DNA of 64,000 bases, taken from contig JAUIAH010000011.1 in assembly GCA_030425385.1 (NCBI GenBank), positions 124,001-188,000 on the forward strand. Direction: 5' to 3'. How positions within the stretch are numbered: the first letter of the stretch is position 1; every line of letters starts with the position of its first letter. This stretch comes from Verrucomicrobiia bacterium. GTDB lineage: Bacteria > Verrucomicrobiota > Verrucomicrobiia > Verrucomicrobiales > DEV007. The notes beneath the pieces were generated by a model, which saw nothing but the letters and a program-made list of their open reading frames with translations, was not told the origin of the DNA and made no database searches. Position numbers and translations under genes: made by a program. Shown here piece by piece: positions 46,628-55,673 of this stretch.

Positions 46628-48028
46628 ATGCCTGAGAATGCCTTCGTCGGTCGCGAACGTGAATTAGCCTTTCTGGAAGAGGCTTTCACGCGCGAGGGGA
46701 GTGCTTTTGTCCCTGTCTACGGGCGGCGGCGGATTGGAAAGACGACGCTCATCCTCAAGTTCCTGCGCGAGAAGCTGGCGGTGTTCTACCTTGGCCAGCA
46801 AGTGCCTCCAGCGCTTCAACTGCGAGCGTTCCTACGGGCGGTGGCGGAAACCTTGAAGCTGGATTGGCTGCGGAGCGTGGAGATCTCGGATTGGCAGGCG
46901 GCATTCCGTCTTGTCGGGGAGCACTGGCCCAAGGACGAGCCGATGGTGTTGGTCTTGGACGAGTTTCAATGGATCGTGGAGGGATCGCCGGAGATTCCCT
47001 CGGTCATCCAAGGCTTGTGGGATCACGAATGGGCGCCTCGCGGCAATGTGTTTCTCATCCTCTGCGGATCCTACATCGGTTTCATGGAACGGGAGGTGTT
47101 GGGAAGGAAGAGCCCGCTCTTTGGCAGACGGACGGGGCAGATCAAATTGAATCCCTTTCACTTTCGCGAAGCCGCGCAATTCCATCCCCATTGGAGTCGC
47201 CAAGATCAGGCCAAGGCGTGGTTCCTCTGCGGCGGTGTGCCCTACTATCTGAACCAACTGTCCGAGCGGGTATCGATCGCTACTAACATTCGGCGGCAGT
47301 TTCTCGATCCGTCCTCGCCGCTGTTTCGGGAGCCTCACTTTCTCCTTCGCGAAGAACTTCGGGACCTTGAGAACTACCAAGGGATTCTCTTGGGCCTTGC
47401 TGAGGGATCGGGTTCTGTGAGTGATCTGGCCACCCTAACACAACTGCCCGGTCGTAGTTTGCCCTACTACCTGGATCAGTTAATCCAACTCGGGTATGTG
47501 GCGAAAGTCCAGCCGCTCACGCGTCGAGGAAGGTTGCGGCGCGTCCGCTATCAAATTGCCGATCCGCTCCTGCGTTTCTGGTTCCGCTTTGTCAGTCGAC
47601 ACGAAAGTGGCCTAACACTCATGGGTGCTGATGCCCTTGCAGATCAACACATCATTCCGCAACTCGAGAGCTACTTTGGGCACTGCTTTGAGCATCTCTG
47701 TCAGGAGGCGTTGCCCTTTCTCTACGCGGAAGAAGGAACGCACACGCCCTATGAGATCGGGAGCTACTATGACAAACACACGCAGATCGATGTCGTGGGT
47801 ATCCGGGAAGACGGTTGGATCGATCTCGGGGAGTGCAAATGGTGCCACATTCCTTCGGCACCGACGTTGTGGCGTGAACTTGCCAGGAAACGGCAGGGTT
47901 ATCCAAATCCTGACAATGAAACCATTCAGATGCGCCTCTTTCTACGGCACTCGTTGAGCAAACGCGTTGCCGTGCCGAGTGAGATCATGGTTCACGATCT
48001 CGAATCTCTCTACGGAGATCCCGCTTAG
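46628..48028 (+). CDS. ATP-binding protein with C-terminal PD-(D/E)xK-like (DUF234) domain
   Basis: 466 residues. N-terminal archaeal-type AAA ATPase: FVGRERELAFLE, Walker A GRRRIGKTTL (about 32-41), Walker B MVLVLDEFQW (about 107-116), GSYIGFMERE sensor region, a winged-helix part (about 255-300, LATLTQLPGRSLPYYLDQL) and a C-terminal DUF234 domain in which QIDVVG (about 387) and LGECKW (about 400) supply the D...ExK pattern of restriction-endonuclease-like folds. Such proteins are common in archaea and scattered bacteria, often as lone genes; no function is settled. It is bracketed by the duplicated M48 sequence and has its own repeat-bearing promoter region, suggesting it moved in as a unit. 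Confidence 0.9.
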   Translation: MPENAFVGRERELAFLEEAFTREGSAFVPVYGRRRIGKTTLILKFLREKLAVFYLGQQVPPALQLRAFLRAVAETLKLDWLRSVEISDWQAAFRLVGEHWPKDEPMVLVLDEFQWIVEGSPEIPSVIQGLWDHEWAPRGNVFLILCGSYIGFMEREVLGRKSPLFGRRTGQIKLNPFHFREAAQFHPHWSRQDQAKAWFLCGGVPYYLNQLSERVSIATNIRRQFLDPSSPLFREPHFLLREELRDLENYQGILLGLAEGSGSVSDLATLTQLPGRSLPYYLDQLIQLGYVAKVQPLTRRGRLRRVRYQIADPLLRFWFRFVSRHESGLTLMGADALADQHIIPQLESYFGHCFEHLCQEALPFLYAEEGTHTPYEIGSYYDKHTQIDVVGIREDGWIDLGECKWCHIPSAPTLWRELARKRQGYPNPDNETIQMRLFLRHSLSKRVAVPSEIMVHDLESLYGDPA

Positions 48029-48089
48029 TTTTCCGATGATGGTCCTCGCGATGGGAGCTAGACTGACCTTACAAGCCACGAACTTCGGT

Positions 48090-48893
48090 TCAAAGAATCG
48101 ATTCGCCTCGTTTCAATTGCGCCTGCCATTGGCGCAGTTTCTCCAAGCGATCCTCCGTCAAGGGATGCGACCCCGTGTAACGATGCCACGGGCGCTCGGG
48201 GTTGTCAGGCCAGTCGCGGATGCCTTCGAAGAACTCTAGGGCGCCTTCCGTCGTCCCGTAGGTGAGGTGAATCAGTTGCAAGCCGAAGCGGTCGGCCTCT
48301 TCCTCTTGGGAGCGGGAGAAACCACTCTCCGCCGTGCGGACAGCGGCATCGAGCGGAGAGAACTGATCGCCCCCCGTCACCAGTGAAGCCGCTAACGACA
48401 CGGTCAAGGTGCGGCCGAGGCGTTTGGGAATATGCCGCTCCTGATGATGCCCTAACTCATGCGCCAAGACCATCGCCAGCCCGAGTTCTGATGTCACCAT
48501 CTCAAGCAAAGCCGGCGTCACCCCAATGCCGCCACCTGGGGTGGCCACCGCATTCGGCACATCGAAATCGAGGAAGAACAATCGGTAGTCGAGATCACGC
48601 AGAGTTGCCGACTCCTGCTTGAGCAGTTTCGCCAAGATCTCCTCGGCCTTGGCGAATGCCTGGCGATGATCCGTTGCCACCTCGCCTGCAAGCGCCTCAT
48701 GGGATCCTGCTAGGCGCTTTTCCCAGCGGTCTGGCAGGATTCCGCCTAACCAAACCCCCAGCCACCCCAACAGGAAATAGCCTGCCACGAAGAAGATCGC
48801 GATGCCCGCGAAGGTCTTGAAGACCAGCGCCAAATCCCGTTTCCCCCGAGAGATGTCCGCGGTCTCACGCGGCTGTCTGGGCACCAGCTTCAT
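48090..48893 (-). CDS. M48-family membrane metalloprotease
   Basis: 267 residues from ATG 48893 (MKLVPRQ); the frame continues upstream, but this start overlaps the upstream gene's stop by 29 nt and places a membrane helix at about 27-50. The zinc site is HELGHH (His145, Glu146, His149) with EEEAD near 197-201 as the third ligand. YTGSHPLTEDRLEKLR near the end is typical of M48 proteins. It probably degrades damaged membrane or periplasmic proteins. It follows two YbjQ-like genes in an apparent operon. Confidence 0.9.
   Translation of the reverse strand: MKLVPRQPRETADISRGKRDLALVFKTFAGIAIFFVAGYFLLGWLGVWLGGILPDRWEKRLAGSHEALAGEVATDHRQAFAKAEEILAKLLKQESATLRDLDYRLFFLDFDVPNAVATPGGGIGVTPALLEMVTSELGLAMVLAHELGHHQERHIPKRLGRTLTVSLAASLVTGGDQFSPLDAAVRTAESGFSRSQEEEADRFGLQLIHLTYGTTEGALEFFEGIRDWPDNPERPWHRYTGSHPLTEDRLEKLRQWQAQLKRGESIL
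48092..48788. repeat. 697-bp direct repeat, copy 2
   Basis: The copy inside the intact M48 gene, matching 45763-46459. It begins 63 bp after the ATPase stop. Because this copy continues into an intact 5' end and a plausible operon, it is probably the parent sequence. Confidence 0.9.
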
Positions 48894-49323
48894 AGCGGAT
48901 CGCGGTGGCGTAGGCGAGCACTTCAATGCTGCCTACCATCTTCCCAGAACGTCCCACAATACAGGCCGTTTCCAATCGGGTGTTGAGAAAGAGGTCTGCC
49001 TCGGTTGCCGATTCCTTCATGCGCAAGAGCGCTTCGCGGCGAGCGCGATCGATGAGCGAAGCGTAAGAATGCATTTCCCCACCGAAGAACATGCGAATGC
49101 TAGAGAGAAATTTCTTGTAGTAGTCCACCGCGATCACCGCGCTTCCCTGCGCCACCCACACCTCAGCCACGGGACGCGCATGCGGCACCTTTTCCATGGT
49201 CAGGGCAGGTTGACGAGCCGTCTCTCCCTCTCGCCGATGGATGCGACTGTAGTGACGGGACTCCGCCCATTTCCCAAACCCATAGCCAAGTGCTAGGAGG
49301 ATGAGGAAGATGATCAGTTCCAT
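48865..49323 (-). CDS. Membrane-anchored YbjQ/UPF0145-like protein
   Basis: 152 residues. An N-terminal helix (MELIIFLILLALGYGFGKW) precedes a YbjQ-like domain (SSIRMFFGGEMHSYASLIDRA, then ALLRMKESATEAD, IEVLAYATAIRY). YbjQ proteins are small decamer-forming folds of unknown role once called heavy-metal binding. Compared with the neighbouring YbjQ it has a membrane anchor and diverged early strands. The 29-nt overlap with the M48 gene and 9-nt gap to the other YbjQ gene suggest one operon. Confidence 0.85.
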   Translation of the reverse strand: MELIIFLILLALGYGFGKWAESRHYSRIHRREGETARQPALTMEKVPHARPVAEVWVAQGSAVIAVDYYKKFLSSIRMFFGGEMHSYASLIDRARREALLRMKESATEADLFLNTRLETACIVGRSGKMVGSIEVLAYATAIRYEAGAQTAA

Positions 49324-49332
49324 GAGGTCTCC

Positions 49333-49680
49333 TCAGGCGAGGGTCACGGCCGTGCCGTATGCGAGGATCTCCGAAGCGCCCTGCGCCACCGACGAAGTGG
49401 TGAAGCGCACATTGACGACCGCGTTGGCACCCAGTTCGCGAGCCTGATCCAGCATCCGCACCGTTGCCTGATTCCGCGACTCTTGAAGGAGTTCCGTGTA
49501 GCCTTTCAGCTCGCCGCCGAAGATATTCTTCAGCCCGGCCATGAGGTCCCGGCCCACATGCTTCGCTCGGATGGTGCTGCCTTGGACAAGACCATACACG
49601 TGCTGAATTTGCCGGCCAGGAACCGTCTCCACATTGGTGAGAACGATGCCTCCCGTATCAAGATGTTTGAAATCGACCAT
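49333..49680 (-). CDS. YbjQ/UPF0145 family protein
   Basis: 115 residues from ATG 49680 (MVDFKHLDTGG). The family core is clear: VETVPGRQIQHVYGLVQGSTIRAKHVGRD (in part), GLKNIFGGELKGYTELL, ARELGANAVVNVRF and EILAYGTAV at the end. The open frame continues upstream in sequence without coding features, so I use the internal ATG. First gene of the YbjQ-YbjQ-M48 unit. Confidence 0.9.
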   Translation of the reverse strand: MVDFKHLDTGGIVLTNVETVPGRQIQHVYGLVQGSTIRAKHVGRDLMAGLKNIFGGELKGYTELLQESRNQATVRMLDQARELGANAVVNVRFTTSSVAQGASEILAYGTAVTLA

Positions 49681-49737
49681 GGTGCCTCTACTGGGTGACT
49701 GCAGAGTGGGGTAACCCATTCCAACGCAATCGTCAAG

Positions 49738-50247
49738 ATGCCTATCGCTCTCCACGTCCGTCCCTTCTCTGAAACCGATTGGCCTTCTGTGTGGGCCATT
49801 CTTGAACCCATCTTTCGCGTCGGCGAGACCTATCCGGTTTCACCTAACATTACCGAAAGCGAGGCGCATCACTATTGGATCGAGAGCGTGGCCCACACCT
49901 ACGTGGCCGAGAGTGATGACGCGCCGCTGGGAACCTACTACTTAAAGCCTAACAGCGCCGCACTCGGCGCTCACGTGGCAAATGCGGGCTACGCGGTTTC
50001 GGATCAGGCGCGGCGTCTCGGTGTCGGGCGCGCGATGGGCGAGCACTCCCTGCAAGAGGCTCGGCGTCACGGCTATCTGGCCATGCAATTCAATCTGATA
50101 GTGTCCACAAACACCGCATCGATCGCTCTGTGGAAATCGTTAGGATTTCACATCGTAGGCACCCTGCCCCGCTCCTTCCACCATAAGGCGGAAGGATACG
50201 TGGACGCCCATGTCATGTATCAGTGGATTGGAGATCAGGAGGCCTGA
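49738..50247 (+). CDS. GNAT-family N-acetyltransferase
   Basis: 169 residues with the acetyl-CoA fold: VRPFSETDWPSVWAIL at the start, YAVSDQARRLGVGRAMGEH (acetyl-CoA loop R-x-G-V-G-R-A) and NTASIALWKSLGFHIVGTLP in motif B. Substrate unknown; the family has protein, amino-acid and drug acetylators. The 3' end overlaps the convergent kinase gene by 35 nt, which is unusual but both frames are well supported. Confidence 0.9.
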   Translation: MPIALHVRPFSETDWPSVWAILEPIFRVGETYPVSPNITESEAHHYWIESVAHTYVAESDDAPLGTYYLKPNSAALGAHVANAGYAVSDQARRLGVGRAMGEHSLQEARRHGYLAMQFNLIVSTNTASIALWKSLGFHIVGTLPRSFHHKAEGYVDAHVMYQWIGDQEA

Positions 50248-51520
50248 TCGGCAGGCTCACTCGAAAGCGGGCACCGCCCCAGGGAGAACGTTCCACCTCG
50301 ATGCGTCCACCATGCTGATCGATGATCCGCTTGGTGATGGCCAGCCCCAAGCCGGTTCCCCCCGTGCGTCGATCCCGACTCGGATCCAGTCGCGTGAACG
50401 GCTCAAAGATCTTGGCGCGATCCGCTTCTGAAATGCCTTCACCGTCATCATCCACGACTAACTGAAAGGCTTGCGCATCTTCTGACAACGTCACCAGGAC
50501 TCTCCCTTTAGCGTGCCGCATCGCATTCATCAGGAGATTCTCTAACACTCGCGGAAAGTAACGCAGACTCCCCACCAGCAGCCAGCTCGTGCGCCCCGCG
50601 GGGCGGGTGGCCACTTCCATGTCAAGTTCAGGCCGGAAAGGCCGCACCTTGTGCAAGGCATTCACGGCGAGCTCCTTGACATCGAAAGATTGCATCTCCA
50701 GTGGCTTGGCCCGCTCCTCCACCCTCAGAAAAGTGAGCAATTCCTGCAACAATGCGTCCATGTCCGCGAGGTCTTCGTTGAGGGAGTCGATGCGTCCCTG
50801 GCGCTCCTCTTCCGTCTTTGCCTCTCCCAGCATTTCTAGCGCAAACCCAATACGCGCCGTCGGCGTACGCATCTCATGCGAGACCGCCTGAATGAGTTCC
50901 CGCTGCTGTCCTAACAATTCCTGAATGCGATCTGCCATCAAGTTGAGGCGCTGACTGAGACGCCCCATGGCATCCTTGGAACGGATGTCGATCCGTGCAC
51001 TCAAGTCGCCGTCCGCGATCTTCGCAATGGTATCCTCTTGCACCCGGAGCTTCTTCACTAGCGGCCGTACAATGAAGATCCCCGCCAAACCGATGATCAC
51101 TAACATCTGAATCAGTCCGCGGGCCATGTAGCGCTCTTCTTCACGCATGTAGGACCGTACCAAGCGGTCATCTGCCTGGATCATCACCCCGAACGGCAGA
51201 TCGCCCAGTTCAATGAACAACCGCTTGGCTCCCGGCTCATCGGGTCGATCCGCGATCAATGCTAACATGTTATCATTGGTAATCAACTCGATGGGCAAGC
51301 CACTGTCGTCTTTGATCTTCTGAAGGGTCTGCGCGGCCTCTTCTTCTCCCATGCCCTCGATCTGCTTACCCAGATCCACCGCCAATTCGTGCAGTTGCTG
51401 GATCGTCTTTGGCTTGTAGAAACGCTCCGCCCACAGCTCTGCAAGTCGTTGGAAAGCGATGATGGATGCCACGATCGCCAGGAAGATGACGACGACGATG
51501 CGCAGATAGAAGCGCGTCAT
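50213..51520 (-). CDS. Sensor histidine kinase
   Basis: 435 residues: membrane helix 1 (about 6-23), periplasmic sensor (about 24-132), helix 2 (about 136-153), HAMP (about 154-206), HisKA with SHEMRTP and phospho-acceptor His215, and HATPase_c with VDDDGEGISEADRAKIFEPF and GTGLGLAITKRI (N, G1, G2 boxes). The architecture resembles RstB-type envelope stress kinases, including a pattern of short periplasmic domain. It overlaps the response regulator gene by 4 nt. Signal unknown. Confidence 0.95.
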   Translation of the reverse strand: MTRFYLRIVVVIFLAIVASIIAFQRLAELWAERFYKPKTIQQLHELAVDLGKQIEGMGEEEAAQTLQKIKDDSGLPIELITNDNMLALIADRPDEPGAKRLFIELGDLPFGVMIQADDRLVRSYMREEERYMARGLIQMLVIIGLAGIFIVRPLVKKLRVQEDTIAKIADGDLSARIDIRSKDAMGRLSQRLNLMADRIQELLGQQRELIQAVSHEMRTPTARIGFALEMLGEAKTEEERQGRIDSLNEDLADMDALLQELLTFLRVEERAKPLEMQSFDVKELAVNALHKVRPFRPELDMEVATRPAGRTSWLLVGSLRYFPRVLENLLMNAMRHAKGRVLVTLSEDAQAFQLVVDDDGEGISEADRAKIFEPFTRLDPSRDRRTGGTGLGLAITKRIIDQHGGRIEVERSPWGGARFRVSLPIRPPDLQSTDT

Positions 51521-52230
51521 GGCACCAGACGGTATCCCACGCTCCGGATCGATTTGATGCGCTGCGGCTGTTTCCCGTCGTCCCCTAACTTCTTGCGCAA
51601 TCGCGTGATGCGCAGGTCCGCTGAACGATCCAGCCCATCGTATTCCATCCCAATGACATCCCGAAAGATCTCATCCCGTGTCACCGTCTCACCTGGGCGT
51701 TGTGCTAGATACCATAGCAAATCAAACTCCGCCGTAGTCAGGTGCAAGGGCTTCCCATGCAACACCACGCTACGCTCTCGTTCATCGATCTCCAGCTCTC
51801 CCAAGACCACACTGCTTGAGGCGCCAGTTGATTTCTCCCCCCGGACGGACACCCGCCGCAAGAGCGTGCGCAATCGGGTCAGCAGCAATCGCGGACGCAC
51901 CGGCTTGCTCATGTAATCATCCGCCCCCATTTCCAGCCCAATCACTTCATCCACTTCCTCACTGCGTGCCGTAAGCATCATGATGGGGCCCTCGTAGGCC
52001 GGACGCACGGCTTTGCACACCTCAAAACCATCCATCCCTGGCAACATCACATCCAGAATGACCAGGTCCGGCACCTCCGAGACAATGCGCCTAGAGGCCA
52101 CATCGCCACGCGATTCCACCTCCACTCGAAAACCTTCTCCCTCAAGATACTCCTTCACCAACGCCGCCAACTTGAGGTCGTCCTCCACCAGAAGGAGGCG
52201 GGCCGGATCACTATCATCGCCATTCATCAC
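51517..52230 (-). CDS. OmpR-family response regulator
   Basis: 237 residues: receiver domain with Asp60 as the phosphorylation site (LVILDVMLPGMDG), acidic pocket VEDD, switch Thr in MLTARS and Lys in MSKPVRP, then a winged-helix Trans_reg_C domain (LTTAEFDLLWYLAQRPGETV, RLRKKLGDDGKQP). It receives phosphate from the kinase encoded by the overlapping next gene. Confidence 0.96.
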   Translation of the reverse strand: MMNGDDSDPARLLLVEDDLKLAALVKEYLEGEGFRVEVESRGDVASRRIVSEVPDLVILDVMLPGMDGFEVCKAVRPAYEGPIMMLTARSEEVDEVIGLEMGADDYMSKPVRPRLLLTRLRTLLRRVSVRGEKSTGASSSVVLGELEIDERERSVVLHGKPLHLTTAEFDLLWYLAQRPGETVTRDEIFRDVIGMEYDGLDRSADLRITRLRKKLGDDGKQPQRIKSIRSVGYRLVP

Positions 52231-52292
52231 CCTTGGATCCTAACCCATGTCCCCAGCCCTGTCCGCCTGGAAATTGTTGCCGAATGTTGCGC

Positions 52293-53681
52293 CTATTCGC
52301 GCCCTAGCAGGAATCGCAAAGCGCCATCTAATTGAGGAAAGCGAAAGGGGTAATTCAGACGCTGCAAGCGACTGGGAGCCAAGTGCAGGTCGGCTAACAA
52401 GGTTTCTTCCGCCATTTCTTTGCCGAGAGCCAGGTGCAACGCCTTCGCCGGGACCGGGATAAAGGCTGGTCGTCGTAAGACCCCAGCCAGAGTTTGCGTG
52501 AAGGCGGCATTGGTCACGACCTCAGGAGCAACCGCATTGATCACCCCCTCATAGCGCTCATCCACCAAGGCACGACTCATCACATCGACCAAATCAGGCA
52601 GACCAATCCAGGTGAACCGCTGCTTTCCAGACCCCAAACGCCCCGCAACTCCAAAGCGAAACGCAGGTAGCATCTTCGCTAGAGCCCCTCCACTGGGTGA
52701 CAAGACCACTCCGATCCGCAAGCGCGTCACGCGGATCCCGGCAGCTTCCGCTATCTGAGTGCCCGCCTCCCACACTTCGCACACCTCAGAAAGAAATCCC
52801 GCACCCTTTGGCGACTCTTCAGTCTGTGCGGCATCCGTTCCCTGGGCGTAGTAGTTCGCCCCAGAGGCACTGACCAACGCCTTCGGCGGGCGCTCCAAGG
52901 CCGCCAGTTTCTCGCAAAGCAAGGCCGTTCCCCGTCGCCGACTCTCCAAGATGCGTTTCTTGCGCGCCGCCGTCCATCGCCCCCCAGCCACATTCTCTCC
53001 GGCCAGATGCACAGCCGCATCCACGCGTGCCTGCGGGGCCAGATCCATTTCCCCTTTCTGCGGATCCCAGCGCACGTCACTATCCCGCTTGGGATGGCGT
53101 GTCACACGCCTCACCTCGTGTCCGCGCATGCGCAGATACGTTTCCAGCGCCCGCCCGATCATGCCCGTTCCCCCCGTGATCAAGATGGTCATGGGCGCAC
53201 TCGCACTCGGCTCCTCCGCGCGACGCTCCAAATCCATCTGCGTCACCGCGTGGCGATAGCGAAAGGTCCTCTCCAACTTCCGTTTCACCCACCAGCCAGC
53301 CGCAACATTACCTAACATGCCCATAGGCAATCGGTAGGCAATGGCATCTCGCAACAGACTCTTCCCCTCACCAAGATCCTTGAATTCATGCCGATGCTCC
53401 CATTGCGCAAATGGCCCTTTCACTTGCACATCGGTGAATCCTTCCCCTGGATGACAATCCCGATGCTCCGCCACCCAGGTCGTTGCGACCGGACCCGCCT
53501 TGAGCTGCAAGACAGCCCGCGCACCATCGTGGATCGCGTCCGGTTCTTCTATCACTCGCACCTTATCCCAGGGAGGTACGAGACGTTGAAAGGCACCCGG
53601 CGCGAAATGCCACGCCTCAAGATCACATGCTCCGACAGGCACGGGCACTTCTTTCTCGAATCGTAGGGGAGCTGAACTCAT
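52293..53681 (-). CDS. SRPBCC-SDR39U1 fusion (TIGR01777-type epimerase-like protein)
   Basis: 462 residues. The first ~150 form an SRPBCC/START-like domain (FQRLVPPWDKV, QWEHRHEFKDL), then a TIGR01777 SDR from about 165: ILITGGTGMIGRALETYLRMRGHEV (nucleotide fold, quoted in part), AVHLAGENVAGGRWTAARKKRI, SGANYYAQ and FTWIGLPDLVDVM. Family function is not established; E. coli YfcH is a relative and plant relatives act in chloroplast division. The fusion is known in several bacteria. It lies 54 nt from the DadA-like gene on the same strand. Confidence 0.9.
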   Translation of the reverse strand: MSSAPLRFEKEVPVPVGACDLEAWHFAPGAFQRLVPPWDKVRVIEEPDAIHDGARAVLQLKAGPVATTWVAEHRDCHPGEGFTDVQVKGPFAQWEHRHEFKDLGEGKSLLRDAIAYRLPMGMLGNVAAGWWVKRKLERTFRYRHAVTQMDLERRAEEPSASAPMTILITGGTGMIGRALETYLRMRGHEVRRVTRHPKRDSDVRWDPQKGEMDLAPQARVDAAVHLAGENVAGGRWTAARKKRILESRRRGTALLCEKLAALERPPKALVSASGANYYAQGTDAAQTEESPKGAGFLSEVCEVWEAGTQIAEAAGIRVTRLRIGVVLSPSGGALAKMLPAFRFGVAGRLGSGKQRFTWIGLPDLVDVMSRALVDERYEGVINAVAPEVVTNAAFTQTLAGVLRRPAFIPVPAKALHLALGKEMAEETLLADLHLAPSRLQRLNYPFRFPQLDGALRFLLGRE

Positions 53682-53735
53682 GACTGTGAGAGTCTCGCAC
53701 GGCCCCCACCAGGGAGCAAATCTCCGGCCCTAGCT

Positions 53736-54998
53736 TTAACCGTAACGCCCTGGCTCTAACAAACACAAATCAATTCCTGGATCCTCACCTGTGAGCAAGG
53801 AGGCGATCACCGCCCCAGATACAGGACCCAGACTCAGCCCCAGCATGGCGTGCCCTGCCGCCACGCACGTGTTGGTCAATCCCGGACACCATCCAAGATA
53901 GGGAAGGCCATCGGGCGTGCAGGGCCGCAGCCCAGTCCACACAGGCTGCCCTTCGAAATCGCCAGGGCCAAAGGCCGGGAAATACGTTGGCATGGCCTGG
54001 GTGATCCCGCGGAGCTTCGCCGCGTGCACCACACCTTCTCGTCCTCCAATCTCCATCGTCCCTCCCACGCGAAGCGTTTCTCCCATGGGCGTCACCGCCA
54101 CACGCGCCTCCATCAGGAGCGAACAGATTGAGGGCAATTGCGGTGGCTTTGTGAGGGTCATGCTATAGCCTTTCCCCGCCTGCATCGGCAATCGGACCCC
54201 TAGTTGTCGTCCCAAGACACTGCTCCATACCCCTCCCGCTAAGACAAAGGCATCCCCCTCCCAGTGACGCGTTCCATCACTCACTGCCCGCAGCCGCTTG
54301 CCCTCACGTTCGACTCGAGTGACATCGATACCCCACTGCACAGTCGCACCCATTTCGGTTAGCTTGCGCAGCAGTTCCTGACGAAACACCGCAGGGTTCA
54401 AATGACAGTCCTGACGGAAATACACAGCACCCGCCACATCCATCTCCACCGCCGGATCCAGCGCAGCCACCGCCCGCGCATCGAGCGTCTCCGCCGCAAT
54501 CCCCAAACCGCGCCCTTCCTCCACGAGCGCCGATTCATGCGCCAGCATCTCCGAAGTCTTACAAAGCGCCAACAGCCCTCGCTGTTCCAGACCGAAGTCA
54601 AGCCCGTGCGTTTCTGACAACCGCACGAACCAATCTCGACTGGCCAAGCTGAGATCTCGGAGGATCGGCTTGGCAGCCTCCACCCGATCCGGCCGACACG
54701 CCTGCGCAAATCGCCACGCCCATTGCCACAAACGCGGATTCGCACTTGGTCTGATGGAGAACGGACTCTCACGCTTAAACATCCAGCGCAATCCTTGCCC
54801 AATCACGCCCGGTGCCGCCAAAGGGATGAAATGGCTGGGAACGACCATGCCCGCATTCCCAGTCGAACAGTTCGGCGCTTGCGCTGATCGTTGATCCAGG
54901 ACGGTGACCTCGCGCCCCGCACGGGCGAGAAAGTAGGCGCAACTCAGGCCGATGACCCCGCCGCCCACCACCACCACGTGGTTCACGGAATCACTCAT
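53736..54998 (-). CDS. DadA-like FAD-dependent D-amino-acid dehydrogenase
   Basis: 420 residues with an N-terminal FAD dinucleotide fold (VVVVGGGVIGLSCAYFLARAG), the STGNAGMVVPSH loop of the DadA group, and a C-terminal LRPCTPDGLPYLGWCPG, AGHAMLGLSLGPVSG block that closes the FAD site. Oxidises a D-amino acid (or related imino acid) to the 2-oxo acid. Substrate not determined. Its start overlaps the rnhB stop by 4 nt. Confidence 0.9.
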   Translation of the reverse strand: MSDSVNHVVVVGGGVIGLSCAYFLARAGREVTVLDQRSAQAPNCSTGNAGMVVPSHFIPLAAPGVIGQGLRWMFKRESPFSIRPSANPRLWQWAWRFAQACRPDRVEAAKPILRDLSLASRDWFVRLSETHGLDFGLEQRGLLALCKTSEMLAHESALVEEGRGLGIAAETLDARAVAALDPAVEMDVAGAVYFRQDCHLNPAVFRQELLRKLTEMGATVQWGIDVTRVEREGKRLRAVSDGTRHWEGDAFVLAGGVWSSVLGRQLGVRLPMQAGKGYSMTLTKPPQLPSICSLLMEARVAVTPMGETLRVGGTMEIGGREGVVHAAKLRGITQAMPTYFPAFGPGDFEGQPVWTGLRPCTPDGLPYLGWCPGLTNTCVAAGHAMLGLSLGPVSGAVIASLLTGEDPGIDLCLLEPGRYG

Positions 54999-55630
54999 GC
55001 GTCTTCCGCTTCGCCAAAGTCAAACGCCGACTGGGCCACCGGGGCAAACGAGCGTCGATGAATGGGACACGGCCCCTGCATCTGCAGCACCGCGAGATGC
55101 GCCTTCGTCGGATACCCCTTGTGTTTCTCGAATCCATATTCCGGAAACTTCTCGGCCATTTCCAGCATGTGTCGATCCCGTTCCACCTTCGCAATGATGC
55201 TCGCTGCCGCGATCGACAGACTGAGCGAATCCCCTTTCACCACCGCTTGCTGAGGATAAGGGAACCTGGGGACCGGCAAACCATCGATCAATACCATGTC
55301 GGGTTGCTTCCCCAGCGCGGCAACGGCTCGCGCCATGGAGGCGTGGGTTGCTTTCAAGATATTCACCCGATCAATCTCTTCAGGCCCCGCCGCATCGCAG
55401 GCCCAGCGAATGGCCGGATCGGAAGTCAATTCGGCATAGAGAACGTCGCGCTTCTTCGGCGATAACTTCTTCGAATCCGTCAGCACCGCGTGCTCGAACG
55501 TCGTGGGGAGAACCACCGCAGCGGTGACTACCGGCCCCGCCAAGGGACCGCGACCCGCCTCATCGACGCCTACCACAACCTCATGGCCACCCTCCCAGAG
55601 AGCTTTCTCCAGGTCCAAGGTACAGGCCAT
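54995..55630 (-). CDS. rnhB: Ribonuclease HII
   Basis: 211 residues. Cleaves RNA in RNA-DNA hybrids and ribonucleotides in DNA. The catalytic pair Asp23-Glu24 lies in VGVDEAGRGPLAGPVV; TDSKKLSPKKR and the third Asp in VLIDGLPVP follow, with SIIAKVERDRHM as a further family block. Lies 43 nt downstream of rplS, a common arrangement in bacteria that supports both calls. Confidence 0.97.
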   Translation of the reverse strand: MACTLDLEKALWEGGHEVVVGVDEAGRGPLAGPVVTAAVVLPTTFEHAVLTDSKKLSPKKRDVLYAELTSDPAIRWACDAAGPEEIDRVNILKATHASMARAVAALGKQPDMVLIDGLPVPRFPYPQQAVVKGDSLSLSIAAASIIAKVERDRHMLEMAEKFPEYGFEKHKGYPTKAHLAVLQMQGPCPIHRRSFAPVAQSAFDFGEAEDA

Positions 55631-55673
55631 GACGGGCCGAGGAAGGACAGTGCGCCAGCCAGAAAACTACACG

